From Paracoccus aurantiacus (GTDB lineage: Bacteria; Pseudomonadota; Alphaproteobacteria; Rhodobacterales; Rhodobacteraceae), in the NCBI RefSeq assembly GCF_007993065.1, contig NZ_VOPL01000006.1:124001-188000 (forward strand): DNA of 64,000 bases, read 5' to 3'. The translations under genes and the position numbers were made by a program. Below, piece by piece: positions 1 through 8,709 of this stretch (positions are counted from its first letter, which is position 1; each line of letters opens with the position of its first letter). The notes below the pieces were generated by a model. That model was not told the DNA's origin and searched no databases. It saw nothing but the letters and a program-made list of their open reading frames with translations.

Positions 1-9
1 AACAAAAAC

Positions 10-156
10 ATGACGACCAAGCGGGACGAGCGCAAGAAGGCGGCGCTGGACAAGCAGATCGACGAAAACCTCAAACGCGTTTACGACGAGGAGCTTGACC
101 AGGACATTCCCGACAGGTTCCTTGCCCTGCTGGACAAACTGCGCGAGCAGGAGTGA
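10..156 (+). CDS. nepR: Anti-sigma factor NepR (start may lie upstream of window)
   Basis: This is a 48-residue reading frame from the ATG at 10 to the TGA at 154. It carries the NepR-type helix pattern, with LDKQIDENLKRVYDEEL near residues 14-30 followed by IPDRFLALLDKLREQE at the C-terminus. NepR proteins hold the sigma factor EcfG inactive until phosphorylated PhyR binds them. The stop lies 4 nt before the ecfG start, so the two genes are surely cotranscribed. The frame stays open to the window edge (three codons upstream), so a longer N-terminus outside the window is possible. NepR proteins are usually a little longer, about 60 residues. The assignment is strong because of the motif and the neighbour. 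Confidence 0.85.
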   Translation: MTTKRDERKKAALDKQIDENLKRVYDEELDQDIPDRFLALLDKLREQE

Positions 157-160
157 CCAC

Positions 161-751
161 ATGACCAATTCAGCAAAAGCCGCGCAGGGTGCAAAGTCCG
201 GCGCAACGCCCCGCGACGAGCTGGTGAATCACCTTCCGGCGCTTCGTGCCTTCGCGTTATCGCTGACGCGCGATGGCTCCTCTGCCGACGATCTTGTGCA
301 GGATACCATCGTCAAAGCATGGACGAACATGGACAAGTTTCAGCCCGGCACGAACCTGCGCGCCTGGCTTTTCACGATCCTGCGCAACACGTTCTATTCC
401 GCGCGCCGCAAAACCAAACGAGAGGTTTCGGATGCAGACGGCGTCCACGCTGCGCGTCTGGCGACGCGACCGGAACATGATGGCCGCCTTGCGTTGAATG
501 ATTTCCGCACTGCCTTCGAAAAGCTGCCCGACGAGCAGCGCGAGGCGCTGATTCTTGTTGGCGCATCGGGCTTTTCCTACGAAGAAGCTGCGGAAATGAC
601 CGGGGTTGCCGTCGGCACGGTCAAGTCGCGCGCCAATCGTGGCCGCCGCCGGCTTGCCGAACTGCTTCAGCTTGAAGACGGCGAAGAGCTGGAAATGACC
701 GACCGTGCGACCATGGCCGCGATGGCGTCGAACGCCCCTGTCATGCGCTGA
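161..751 (+). CDS. ecfG: ECF sigma factor EcfG (general stress response)
   Basis: The 196-residue product is an extracytoplasmic-function sigma factor of the EcfG class, which directs RNA polymerase to GGAAC/CGTT-type promoters in the alphaproteobacterial general stress response. Region 2 is visible at about residues 20-90 (DDLVQDTIVKAW, then TNLRAWLFTILRNTFYS). Region 4 follows at about 120-175 (LPDEQREALILVGASGFSYEE, then VGTVKSRANRGRRRLAELL), with an acidic C-terminal tail. The ATG at 161 sits 4 nt after the nepR stop. An in-frame start at 95 would lie inside nepR and is unlikely. The kinase gene follows after 6 nt, giving a nepR-ecfG-kinase unit. Confidence 0.93.
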   Translation: MTNSAKAAQGAKSGATPRDELVNHLPALRAFALSLTRDGSSADDLVQDTIVKAWTNMDKFQPGTNLRAWLFTILRNTFYSARRKTKREVSDADGVHAARLATRPEHDGRLALNDFRTAFEKLPDEQREALILVGASGFSYEEAAEMTGVAVGTVKSRANRGRRRLAELLQLEDGEELEMTDRATMAAMASNAPVMR

Positions 752-757
752 GGTGAG

Positions 758-2539
758 ATGCTGCGGGATCTGTCCGAGGCGCTTCAATTCACCAAGGGTC
801 TCGGGTTTCGTCTTGCGGCGCTGCTATCGGTGGCAATCCTGCCCATCGGGCTGATGTCACTGATCCAGACGATGTATCTTTCCGGCGAGGCCGAGCGTTC
901 GGCCGAAACCGCGATTGTCGGCCGCACTGGGGCGGCCGCGGCAGGCGAGCGCGCGCTGTTTCAGGGCGCGCTTGGCACGGCGGACGCGCTTGGCCCCGCA
1001 GTCTTGCGGGAAATCGCGAATCCGGCCGCGTGCTCCGAGATGCTGAGCAGTTTTGTCGAACGCGGCGCGACCTATGTCTATGCAGGCTTCGTTCAGCTTT
1101 CCGGCATGACGGACTGCAATTCCGGCGGGGCAGAGCGTGATCTGACTGGTTTCGCCGCCTATGAACATTTCGTCGTCAACCCCACCACGATGGTGGTGCC
1201 GATGCGTGCGGGCGCGATCAGCGGCAAGCCTGTCGTCGTCGTCGCACAGCCGCTTTACCGCGACCGCGAATTGCTGGGCTATGTCGCGGTATCGCTCTCG
1301 CAGGAACTGCTGCAATCGACCCACAGCTCCGTCTATGGCAGCAGCGGCGCACGGACGATCACCTTCAACGCAGACGGTGACATTCTGTCTGCGGATGAAG
1401 GTGTGATCGACGAAATCAGCGGCGCGCTGCCACGCGACGAGACGCTGCGAAGCCTGATCTCGCGCGCCGAGACGACGTTCACCGATGTCACCGATTCCGG
1501 CGAACAGCGCGTCTTTGCGGTCGTGACTGTGGTTCCCGGCCTTGTGTATGCGTTGGGCAGCTTCAGCCCGACCGAGGCCGGGGTTCAGGGATATCGTGTG
1601 ACCAAGCTGACGGCGGTTCTGTTCGCTGTTGCGCTGTGGGCCGTGTCGCTTGGCGTTGCGTATTATGCCGTCTACCGGCTGGTTCTGCGCCACGTGCGCG
1701 AATTGCGGGGTCAGATGCGCCGCTTCGCGGTCGGCGACCGGGCCGCCCCACCCCGGATCATGGAAGATGCGCCGACGGAAATCGCCGACGTGTCGCGGAC
1801 CTTCCACAGCATGGTGCGCATCCTGAACAGGGACGAAGCAGCGCTGGAATCCGCCATCGACGAAAAGACGGTGCTGCTGAAGGAAGTGCATCACAGGGTC
1901 AAGAACAATCTTCAGCTTATCGCTTCGATCATCTCGATGCAGGGCCGCGTGATCGAACATGACGACGCCAAACGGGTCCTGCGCTCGGTTCAGGATCGCG
2001 TTGCCTCGCTCGCGTCGATCTACAAGAACCTCTATCAGGCAGAGCATCTTGAATCCGTGGATGCGGACAGGCTCATTTCGGAAATCATCAACCAAATGAC
2101 CCGCGCATCCTCCAGCCCAGATTTCCGGCTGCATGTCGAAACCGACCTGATGCCGCTTGTCCTGCAGCCTGACCAGGCCGTTCCGCTGACACTCCTGACC
2201 AACGAGGCCTTTACGAACGCGGTAAAATATGCCGGTGTGCCGCCGGGCGAGGACAAGGCCTGGGTCAGCGTGAAACTGAGCCGCGTCGATGCCGATCACG
2301 CGCGCCTCGACGTCACCAACTCTATCGGCGAACAGGATCTGGCGATGGAAGGCACCGGTCTGGGCAGCCAGCTTATCGAAGCCTTCGCGATGCAGCTTGA
2401 TGGAGAGGCCGAAATCAGCACAACGGACACCGAATATACCCTGTCGCTTGTCTTCCATATCGAGGAAATCCGGCCGCTCCCAGTCGAAGATTGCACTGTC
2501 GTGCTGACCTCTGCCGCGCGTGACGGGGCGCGTCACTGA
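758..2539 (+). CDS. Membrane sensor histidine kinase, HisKA_2 type (PhyK-like)
   Basis: This 593-residue kinase has one transmembrane segment at about residues 19-41, a large periplasmic sensor region and a second segment at about 281-310. A HAMP-like linker and a HisKA_2 dimerisation domain with HHRVKNNLQ at about 378-386 follow. The ATPase domain shows the N-box NEAFTNAVKYA near 485 and the G-box MEGTGLGSQLIEAF near 530. HisKA_2/HWE kinases beside nepR-ecfG commonly phosphorylate or dephosphorylate PhyR to switch the stress response. PhyR itself is not in the window and may lie just upstream. The gene starts 6 nt after ecfG. The periplasmic ligand cannot be told from sequence. Confidence 0.85.
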   Translation: MLRDLSEALQFTKGLGFRLAALLSVAILPIGLMSLIQTMYLSGEAERSAETAIVGRTGAAAAGERALFQGALGTADALGPAVLREIANPAACSEMLSSFVERGATYVYAGFVQLSGMTDCNSGGAERDLTGFAAYEHFVVNPTTMVVPMRAGAISGKPVVVVAQPLYRDRELLGYVAVSLSQELLQSTHSSVYGSSGARTITFNADGDILSADEGVIDEISGALPRDETLRSLISRAETTFTDVTDSGEQRVFAVVTVVPGLVYALGSFSPTEAGVQGYRVTKLTAVLFAVALWAVSLGVAYYAVYRLVLRHVRELRGQMRRFAVGDRAAPPRIMEDAPTEIADVSRTFHSMVRILNRDEAALESAIDEKTVLLKEVHHRVKNNLQLIASIISMQGRVIEHDDAKRVLRSVQDRVASLASIYKNLYQAEHLESVDADRLISEIINQMTRASSSPDFRLHVETDLMPLVLQPDQAVPLTLLTNEAFTNAVKYAGVPPGEDKAWVSVKLSRVDADHARLDVTNSIGEQDLAMEGTGLGSQLIEAFAMQLDGEAEISTTDTEYTLSLVFHIEEIRPLPVEDCTVVLTSAARDGARH

Positions 2540-2632
2540 GGCGAGACCGACTTCGGGCGCGTTCCCGCGATCACGGCCTTTCCATCCCGCGTCCGGGGCT
2601 GTAGCGTCCCGCGCGAACCCATAGGAGGCAGC

Positions 2633-3691
2633 ATGAAGCGCGAAAATCTTGGACAGAGCGATGTCGAGGTCAGTTCCTTCTGCCTTGGCACCATGACCTT
2701 CGGCAACCAGACCGACGAATCCGACGCCCACGCGCAGATCGACCGTGCACTCGCGGCGGGCATAACGTTTCTGGATTGCGCCGAAGCCTATCCGGTGAAC
2801 CCCATCCGCGCCGAAACCGCCGGACGGTCCGAGGAAATCATCGGCAACTGGTTCGCCAAAAGCGGTCGTCGTGACGAGGTCGAGATAGCAACGAAAGTCA
2901 GCGGCAATGGCTCTGCTGTCCGCGACGGCGAAGGATTCAGCGGCGATATCATCCGCGGCACGATCGACGCCTCGCTGAAGCGGCTGCAGACCGATGTCAT
3001 CGACCTGTATCAGCTTCACTGGCCGATGCGCGGCGGTTACGGCTTCCGGCAGAACTGGCGCTATGACCCGTCGGGGCAGAGCCGGCAGCAGAATATAGAT
3101 CATATGGGCGACGTGTTGCGGGCCCTGTCGGATGCTGTCACCGAGGGAAAGATCCGCGCCTTCGGGCTGTCGAACGAGACGGCGTGGGGCACCACGCGCT
3201 GGATCGACACCGCTGAACGGGTCGGCGGGCCACGTGTCGTGTCGATCCAGAACGAATATTCGCTGCTGGCCAGACTTTACGACACTGATCTGGCCGAGGT
3301 CGCGGTAAACGAAGCTGTTACCCTGCTCGCCTATTCGCCGCTCGCGGCGGGGCTGCTGACCGGCAAATATCAGAATGGTGCGATGCCCGAGGCAAGCCGT
3401 ATGGCGGTCGATATCGCGACCGGCGGCACAGGCATGCTGGGTGGCCGCAAGACCGTCCGCGTCTTTCCGGCAATCGACGCGTATCAGGCGCTTGCCCGCG
3501 AACACGGGATCGACCCGGTGCATATGGCGTTGGCCTGGCTGCGCACGCGGCCTTTCCCGGTCATTCCGATCCTTGGCGCGACCAATGTCGACCAGCTTGA
3601 CCATCAGCTTGCGGGGCTGGAGACGCCGATTCCCGGCGATCTTCGGGCCGCAATTGACGATCTGAACCGCGAATGGCCGCTGCCTTACTGA
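2633..3691 (+). CDS. Aldo/keto reductase (Tas-like)
   Basis: The 352-residue protein is an NADPH-dependent aldo/keto reductase of about the length of E. coli Tas. The N-terminal LGTMTFGNQTDE strand, the catalytic Asp/Tyr region FLDCAEAYPVNP at about 49-60, the catalytic Lys in EIATKVSG and the histidine in LYQLHWP are all present. The C-terminal cofactor loop IPILGATNVDQL is also clear. A near-perfect AGGAGG at 2623-2628 fixes the ATG at 2633. The natural substrate is unknown. The 3' end overlaps the start of tsaE-amgK by 19 nt, so the two may be translationally coupled, although the functions look unrelated. Confidence 0.88.
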   Translation: MKRENLGQSDVEVSSFCLGTMTFGNQTDESDAHAQIDRALAAGITFLDCAEAYPVNPIRAETAGRSEEIIGNWFAKSGRRDEVEIATKVSGNGSAVRDGEGFSGDIIRGTIDASLKRLQTDVIDLYQLHWPMRGGYGFRQNWRYDPSGQSRQQNIDHMGDVLRALSDAVTEGKIRAFGLSNETAWGTTRWIDTAERVGGPRVVSIQNEYSLLARLYDTDLAEVAVNEAVTLLAYSPLAAGLLTGKYQNGAMPEASRMAVDIATGGTGMLGGRKTVRVFPAIDAYQALAREHGIDPVHMALAWLRTRPFPVIPILGATNVDQLDHQLAGLETPIPGDLRAAIDDLNREWPLPY

Positions 3692-5103
3692 CCGTAAGCG
3701 CAGATGCCGCGCTAACCGAGGCATTTGCCCGTGCGCTCGCGCCAGATCTGGGCGCGGGCGATACGCTGCTGCTTGACGGGCTTGTAGGCGCGGGCAAATC
3801 GCATTTTGCGCGGGCGCTGATCCGCGCGCGGCTCGGGAACCCGTCCGAGGATGTGCCAAGCCCGACATTCACGCTGGTGCAGACCTACGAAGGAATGCCC
3901 CCCATCTGGCACGCCGATCTGTACCGGCTGAGCGACCCCGCCGAAATCGACGAGCTTGGCCTGAGCGACGCGATTGCCGACAGCATCGCGCTGATCGAAT
4001 GGCCTGACCGGATGGAGGATGTGCCCGGCGCGCTGACCCTGCGAATTATGCCCGGTGAAAACCCGGACCTGCGCCGGATCGGGTTGGCTGGTGATCCCGC
4101 GAGGTGGCGGCGCGCCGCGCGCGCCCTAGCGCGGGCCGATTTTGCACAGCAGTCCGGTTGGGGCGACGCCGCAGTTGCGTTTCTCGCGGGCGATGCCTCG
4201 TCACGGCGCTATTATCGGCTGACCCGCGACGACGCGACGGCGGTCATGATGGACGCCGATGCGGCCACGCTGCGCCCCTACCTCGCCATGACCGAATGGC
4301 TGGCGCAGCGCGACTTCGATGTGCCGCGCATCATCGCCGCGGACCGTGATGCGGGCCTTGCGCTGATCGAGGATTTCGGCGACGCGCAGGTCGCCCGCGT
4401 GATTGAGGCGGACCCGGCCTGCACCGGCGCGCTGTATGACCGCATATCCGGCATGCTTGCGCGTCTGGCGGGCTTTCCACCGGCACCGGGTATCCTGCGG
4501 CTTGACGGGGCGGAAATGGCCCGCCAGCTTGCCCTTTTCGCCGAATATTATCCTGACGCAGCGGGGGCGGATGCCGATGCGATGGCCGCAGCGGCCGAAA
4601 TCGCCCCGACATTCGAACGCCTGCATCAACAGTTCTGCACCGACCAGAAACCGGTGACGAGCCTGCGCGATTTTCATGCCGAGAACATCATTCTGACGCC
4701 GGATAATCGCTTGGGATTGCTGGATTTTCAGGATGCGGTTGCGACCCATCCGGCCTATGATCTCGTTTCTGCGCTGCATGACGCGCGCCGCGACATACCG
4801 GAACATGTCGAACGCGCGGCTGTGGATCGCTTCCTGTCGGAAACCGGCTTCGATCCTGAACGCTTTCATGTGGCCTTTGCACTGTTGGGCGCGCAGCGTA
4901 ATCTGCGGATCATGGGGATTTTCACACGTCTTTGCATCCGTGACGGCAAGCCACGCTATCTCGATTTCATGCCGCATGTCTGGTCGCTGATCCGGCGCGA
5001 GGTCGCGCATCCGGCACTGACCGAGCTGAATGCGCTGATCGCCAGGATTCCCGCGCCCACTGACGCCATTCTGCAAAGGATACGCGCGCAATGCCCCCGC
5101 TGA
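3673..5103 (+). CDS. Fused TsaE ATPase and AmgK sugar kinase
   Basis: One uninterrupted 476-residue frame joins two proteins. Residues 1 to about 150 are TsaE, the P-loop ATPase of the t6A tRNA-modification complex (Walker A GLVGAGKS at 36-43, then PSPTFTLVQTYEG and HADLYRL). Residues about 160-476 are an aminoglycoside-phosphotransferase-fold kinase like AmgK, which phosphorylates MurNAc/GlcNAc at the anomeric carbon in cell-wall recycling. It shows GDASSRRYYRL, the catalytic RDFHAENIIL and the metal-binding LLDFQDA. The next gene encodes the partner MurU, which supports the AmgK call. The start overlaps the aldo/keto reductase by 19 nt and the 3' end overlaps murU by 13 nt. Whether the product stays joined is unknown. 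Confidence 0.85.
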   Translation: MAAALLTVSADAALTEAFARALAPDLGAGDTLLLDGLVGAGKSHFARALIRARLGNPSEDVPSPTFTLVQTYEGMPPIWHADLYRLSDPAEIDELGLSDAIADSIALIEWPDRMEDVPGALTLRIMPGENPDLRRIGLAGDPARWRRAARALARADFAQQSGWGDAAVAFLAGDASSRRYYRLTRDDATAVMMDADAATLRPYLAMTEWLAQRDFDVPRIIAADRDAGLALIEDFGDAQVARVIEADPACTGALYDRISGMLARLAGFPPAPGILRLDGAEMARQLALFAEYYPDAAGADADAMAAAAEIAPTFERLHQQFCTDQKPVTSLRDFHAENIILTPDNRLGLLDFQDAVATHPAYDLVSALHDARRDIPEHVERAAVDRFLSETGFDPERFHVAFALLGAQRNLRIMGIFTRLCIRDGKPRYLDFMPHVWSLIRREVAHPALTELNALIARIPAPTDAILQRIRAQCPR

Positions 5104-5771
5104 TGATTTTCGCTGCCGGTAAGGGAACGCGCATGGCACCCCTGACCGATACCCGCCCCAAACCGCTGATCGAGGTCGCGGGACGCACTCTGCTGGATCG
5201 TGCGATCGACATGGGGCGGCAGGCGGGCGCGGAACGGATCGTCGTCAACACGCATTACCTCGGCGATCAGGTCCGGGATCATCTTGCCGGGTCTGGCATC
5301 GCGATTTCGGACGAGGCCGAGCAGCTTCTTGAAACCGGCGGTGGCCTGCGCAAGGCGCTGCCGCTGCTTGGACCTGGTCCGGTCATGTCGCTGAACCCCG
5401 ATGTCATCTGGACCGGGCCGAACCCGCTTTCGTCGCTGCGTTCGGCCTGGGACCCTGCCCGCATGGACGCGCTGCTGATGCTTGTGGCCCATGACAGCGC
5501 GCGGGGCCGGATCGGACCGGGTGATTTCAGTCTGGATCATGCCGGGCGGATCACGCGGAAGGGCGATTTTGTCTATGCCGGCTGCCAGATCATCAAGCCG
5601 GACCTGCTGGGGACGATCACCGAGGACGCTTTCTCGCTGAACCGGCTATGGGATCTGATGATTGCGGGCGGCCGCGCCTACGGAATCACCCATCCCGGCG
5701 GCTGGTGCGATCTCGGTCGCCCCGAGACGATTGCAATGGCCGAAGCCATGCTGGCCGAAGATGTGGTCTGA
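5091..5771 (+). CDS. murU: N-acetylmuramate 1-phosphate uridylyltransferase MurU
   Basis: The 226-residue nucleotidyltransferase has the signature FAAGKGTRMAPLT...KPLIEVAGRTLLDRAI at residues 6-40, and LNPDVIWTG where the metal-binding Asp sits. MurU turns MurNAc alpha-1-phosphate into UDP-MurNAc, which bypasses de novo synthesis and gives intrinsic fosfomycin tolerance where it has been studied (Pseudomonas, Caulobacter). Following directly after the AmgK domain, with a 13-nt overlap, makes MurU more likely than a glucose-1-phosphate transferase. The 3' end overlaps addB by 11 nt. Confidence 0.83.
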   Translation: MPPLMIFAAGKGTRMAPLTDTRPKPLIEVAGRTLLDRAIDMGRQAGAERIVVNTHYLGDQVRDHLAGSGIAISDEAEQLLETGGGLRKALPLLGPGPVMSLNPDVIWTGPNPLSSLRSAWDPARMDALLMLVAHDSARGRIGPGDFSLDHAGRITRKGDFVYAGCQIIKPDLLGTITEDAFSLNRLWDLMIAGGRAYGITHPGGWCDLGRPETIAMAEAMLAEDVV

Positions 5772-8709
5772 CTGGAAAAACGGCACATTCGCGCTGCCGC
5801 CGGGCGCCGATTTCTGTCGCGGCGTCGTCGATGGGCTGATCGGGCGCGTGCAGGGCAAACCGCCCGAAGCGATGGCGGCGATCACGATATACGTCAACGC
5901 CGCACGCACATTGAACACGCTGCGCACCGCGTTCGACGCCCATGCTGCGCAGAACGGCCCGCTTCTGCTGCCGAAGCTGCGCCTGATCTCGGACCTCGGC
6001 GCGGCACTTCCGGGCGAAAGGGCTGCGCCCCTTGCGCGCGTGCTGGACCTCGGCAATCTGGTATCAAGGTTGATCGAGCGTGATCCTGTGCTTGGCGCGG
6101 GCCAGTCAGTCCCGGAATTGGCGCAATCGCTGTCGGAATTGATGGGAGAGATGCAGTCTGAAGGCTGCGATGCGACAAGTCTCGATCAGATCGACATTCG
6201 CGAACACGCGGCACATTGGCAGCGAAGCCTTCAGTTTCTGCACATCGCGGCCGGTTTCTATCTTTCTGACCCGCCGGTAGATACCGCATCCCGCCAGCGC
6301 CGCCGCGCCGAGGCGCTGGCCCAGGCATGGCAGGATGGGCGCGATCTTCCGCAGAATCCGGTTCTCGTCGTCGGCTCCACCGGGTCGCATGGCGCGACGC
6401 GATTGTTCCTTCGCGCGGTGGCCGGCCTTCCATTGGGCGCGGTTATCCTTCCCGGCTATGACTTCCATCAGCCGGATCGGGTTTGGGATCATCTTGGCGC
6501 CGGTGACGACGACCACCCTCAAGCGCGACTTGCGGCGCTGCGTGGCGAAGGCGTGATGCCGTGGACAGACGCCCCGCAGAACGAAGTCAACAAGCTGATC
6601 TCGCTTGCGTTGCGGCCTGCGCCGGTCACCGATCAGTGGATATCCGAAGGCCCGCATCTGCCAGAGATTTCTGCCCTTACCAAGAACATGACGCTGATCG
6701 AGGCCGACCAGCCGCAAGAGGAAGCCGATGCCATCGCCGTCCTGATCCGCGATGCCGTCGGGCGTGGGCAGCCTGTTCGCCTGTTCGCTGCTGACCGTGG
6801 CTTGGTGCGCCGCGTCGGTGCGGCACTGGATCGCTGGGATCTGTCGCTTGATGACAGCGCGGGCGAGCCGCTTCATCTTTCAGGTCCGGGGCTGTTCCTG
6901 CGCCATGTCGCGGGGCTTTTCGGTCAGCGGCTCAGCATCGACACATTGCTTGCGCTGCTGAAGAACCAGATAACCGCGACGGGCAGCAGTCATGGCGATT
7001 CCCTGCGCCATACCCGCGATCTGGAACTGCGCCTGCGCAGCCACGGGCCGGCCTTCCCGGACGGTGAGACGCTGCGAGACTGGGGCAGCCGGGGTGATGA
7101 GAGCCGCAAGATATGGGCAAGCTGGCTGTCATATGCACTGGATATAGTAACGACTGCTGCAGATGACGTGACCAATCGTCCGGTGACAGATCGGCTTGCC
7201 GATCACCTGCACCTGGCCGAGTGGATGGCCGCAGGGCCGGGAGGTGACGCCCTGCAGTCGCGGCTGTGGGACGACGCGGCGGGCCATGCCGCGAAGGCGG
7301 CCATGAGCTATCTTGCAGATCACGCGGGGCGCGCGCAGGCGATGGGGCCACGCGATTACGGCGACCTTATCGACACGCAGCTTTCCGCACAGGCCGTGCG
7401 CGCGCGCGACCGGGGCCATCCGCTGATCCGCGCCTGTGGACCGCGTGAAGCCAGAACCGAGGTCAATCTTTCAGACAATGCCATCGTGATCCTTGCCGGT
7501 CTGAACGAAGGTGGCTGGCCGCAATCGTTGCCCCCCGATCCGTGGCTGTCGCGCGATATGCGTCGGCAGGCCGGGCTGACCGTCCCCGAACGGCAGGTCG
7601 GGCTTTCAGCGCATGACTTTCAGCAGGCCATTGCCGCACCCGAGGTCGTGATGACCCGCGCGCGCCGCGATGCCGATGCCGAAACAATCCCGTCGCGCTG
7701 GTTGAACAGGCTGACCAACCTTGTCTCTGGCCTGCCGGATCAGGGTGGCCCGCAGGCGCTTGACGCGATGCGTATGCGTGGCGGGCGCTGGCTGGCGCTG
7801 GCGCGGCAATTGGTTCAGCCGCGCTTCAAGCTTGATCCGGCGCCGCGCCCTGCCCCTGTGCCGCCCGCGCCGGCATTCGACAATATCTCGGTCACGCAGG
7901 TCAGCAAGCTGATCCGCGACCCATATTCCATCTATGCCAGCAAGGTCTTGCGCCTGCGCCCGCTTGACCCGCTGCGTCCCGAACCCGATGCATCCTTGCG
8001 TGGGCAGGTGCTGCACAAGGTCGCGGAACGCCTGCTCAGCCCGCCACCATCGCCCGACACACCCCCCGCCGTGCTTGCAGAGCGCTTTCTTCAGGCGACG
8101 CGCGACGTGCTGGCGCAGGAGGTACCGTGGCCGGCCGCGCGCGCCTTCTGGCAGGCGCGCATGGATCGCATCGCGACACAGATCGCCAAGGACGAGGCGA
8201 ACCGCCTTCAGAACGGACGCCCGCTTGTCGTCGAAAGCACGCATAGCTTGCCTGTTCCGGGGCTGAACCTTCGGCTGACGGCGAAGCCCGACCGGATCGA
8301 CCGGTTGGCGGGTGGTGAGGCGGCGCATGTCTACGATTACAAATCTGGCCGCCCGCCAAATGACCGCGAGATCGAGCATTTCGACAAACAGCTTCTGCTT
8401 GAGGCGGCAATGGTCGCCAAGGGGGCGTTCCCGACGCTCGGGCCGGTGGAGGTCGAGGGTATCAGCTATATACAGCTCGGCGCTGAGGGCGAGACACATC
8501 CGCGAAAATTTACTGCGGATGCGGCCGAGGAAACCTGGCAGAAATTCGTGATCCTCGCCTCGCATTACCTGCGCGGAGAGCGCGGCTTCACCGCGCGGCG
8601 TGCCTTGCAGAAAACCACGGATGCGGGCGATTACGACCACCTCTCCCGCTATGGCGAATGGGGTGACGGGGATCTGCCCGTCAAGATGCGGGTGGGCGGC
8701 GATGGCTGA
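5761..8709 (+). CDS. addB: Double-strand break repair nuclease-helicase subunit AddB
   Basis: The 982-residue product is the AddB subunit of the AddAB helicase-nuclease, which resects double-strand breaks for RecA loading. The C-terminal nuclease domain carries the PD-(D/E)XK element HVYDYKSGR at about residue 860, preceded by LRGQVLHKVAERLL. The N-terminal part is a degenerate superfamily 1 helicase, as usual for AddB. The ATG at 5761 (MWSDWKNGTF...) is chosen because the conserved N-terminus begins there. It overlaps murU by 11 nt. An earlier ATG at 5662 would add 33 residues lying wholly inside murU. The stop overlaps the addA start. Confidence 0.93.
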   Translation: MWSDWKNGTFALPPGADFCRGVVDGLIGRVQGKPPEAMAAITIYVNAARTLNTLRTAFDAHAAQNGPLLLPKLRLISDLGAALPGERAAPLARVLDLGNLVSRLIERDPVLGAGQSVPELAQSLSELMGEMQSEGCDATSLDQIDIREHAAHWQRSLQFLHIAAGFYLSDPPVDTASRQRRRAEALAQAWQDGRDLPQNPVLVVGSTGSHGATRLFLRAVAGLPLGAVILPGYDFHQPDRVWDHLGAGDDDHPQARLAALRGEGVMPWTDAPQNEVNKLISLALRPAPVTDQWISEGPHLPEISALTKNMTLIEADQPQEEADAIAVLIRDAVGRGQPVRLFAADRGLVRRVGAALDRWDLSLDDSAGEPLHLSGPGLFLRHVAGLFGQRLSIDTLLALLKNQITATGSSHGDSLRHTRDLELRLRSHGPAFPDGETLRDWGSRGDESRKIWASWLSYALDIVTTAADDVTNRPVTDRLADHLHLAEWMAAGPGGDALQSRLWDDAAGHAAKAAMSYLADHAGRAQAMGPRDYGDLIDTQLSAQAVRARDRGHPLIRACGPREARTEVNLSDNAIVILAGLNEGGWPQSLPPDPWLSRDMRRQAGLTVPERQVGLSAHDFQQAIAAPEVVMTRARRDADAETIPSRWLNRLTNLVSGLPDQGGPQALDAMRMRGGRWLALARQLVQPRFKLDPAPRPAPVPPAPAFDNISVTQVSKLIRDPYSIYASKVLRLRPLDPLRPEPDASLRGQVLHKVAERLLSPPPSPDTPPAVLAERFLQATRDVLAQEVPWPAARAFWQARMDRIATQIAKDEANRLQNGRPLVVESTHSLPVPGLNLRLTAKPDRIDRLAGGEAAHVYDYKSGRPPNDREIEHFDKQLLLEAAMVAKGAFPTLGPVEVEGISYIQLGAEGETHPRKFTADAAEETWQKFVILASHYLRGERGFTARRALQKTTDAGDYDHLSRYGEWGDGDLPVKMRVGGDG

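Noticed and set aside
857..3868. A 1003-codon open frame on the minus strand across the kinase and reductase genes
   Set aside because: It is the antisense shadow of high-GC coding genes. Its product is low-complexity, rich in Arg and Gln, and matches no family, while the plus-strand genes have clear domains.
5662..5760. Upstream start for AddB at 5662
   Set aside because: The additional 33 residues lie entirely inside murU in another frame and do not resemble AddB. The ATG at 5761 gives the conserved N-terminus.
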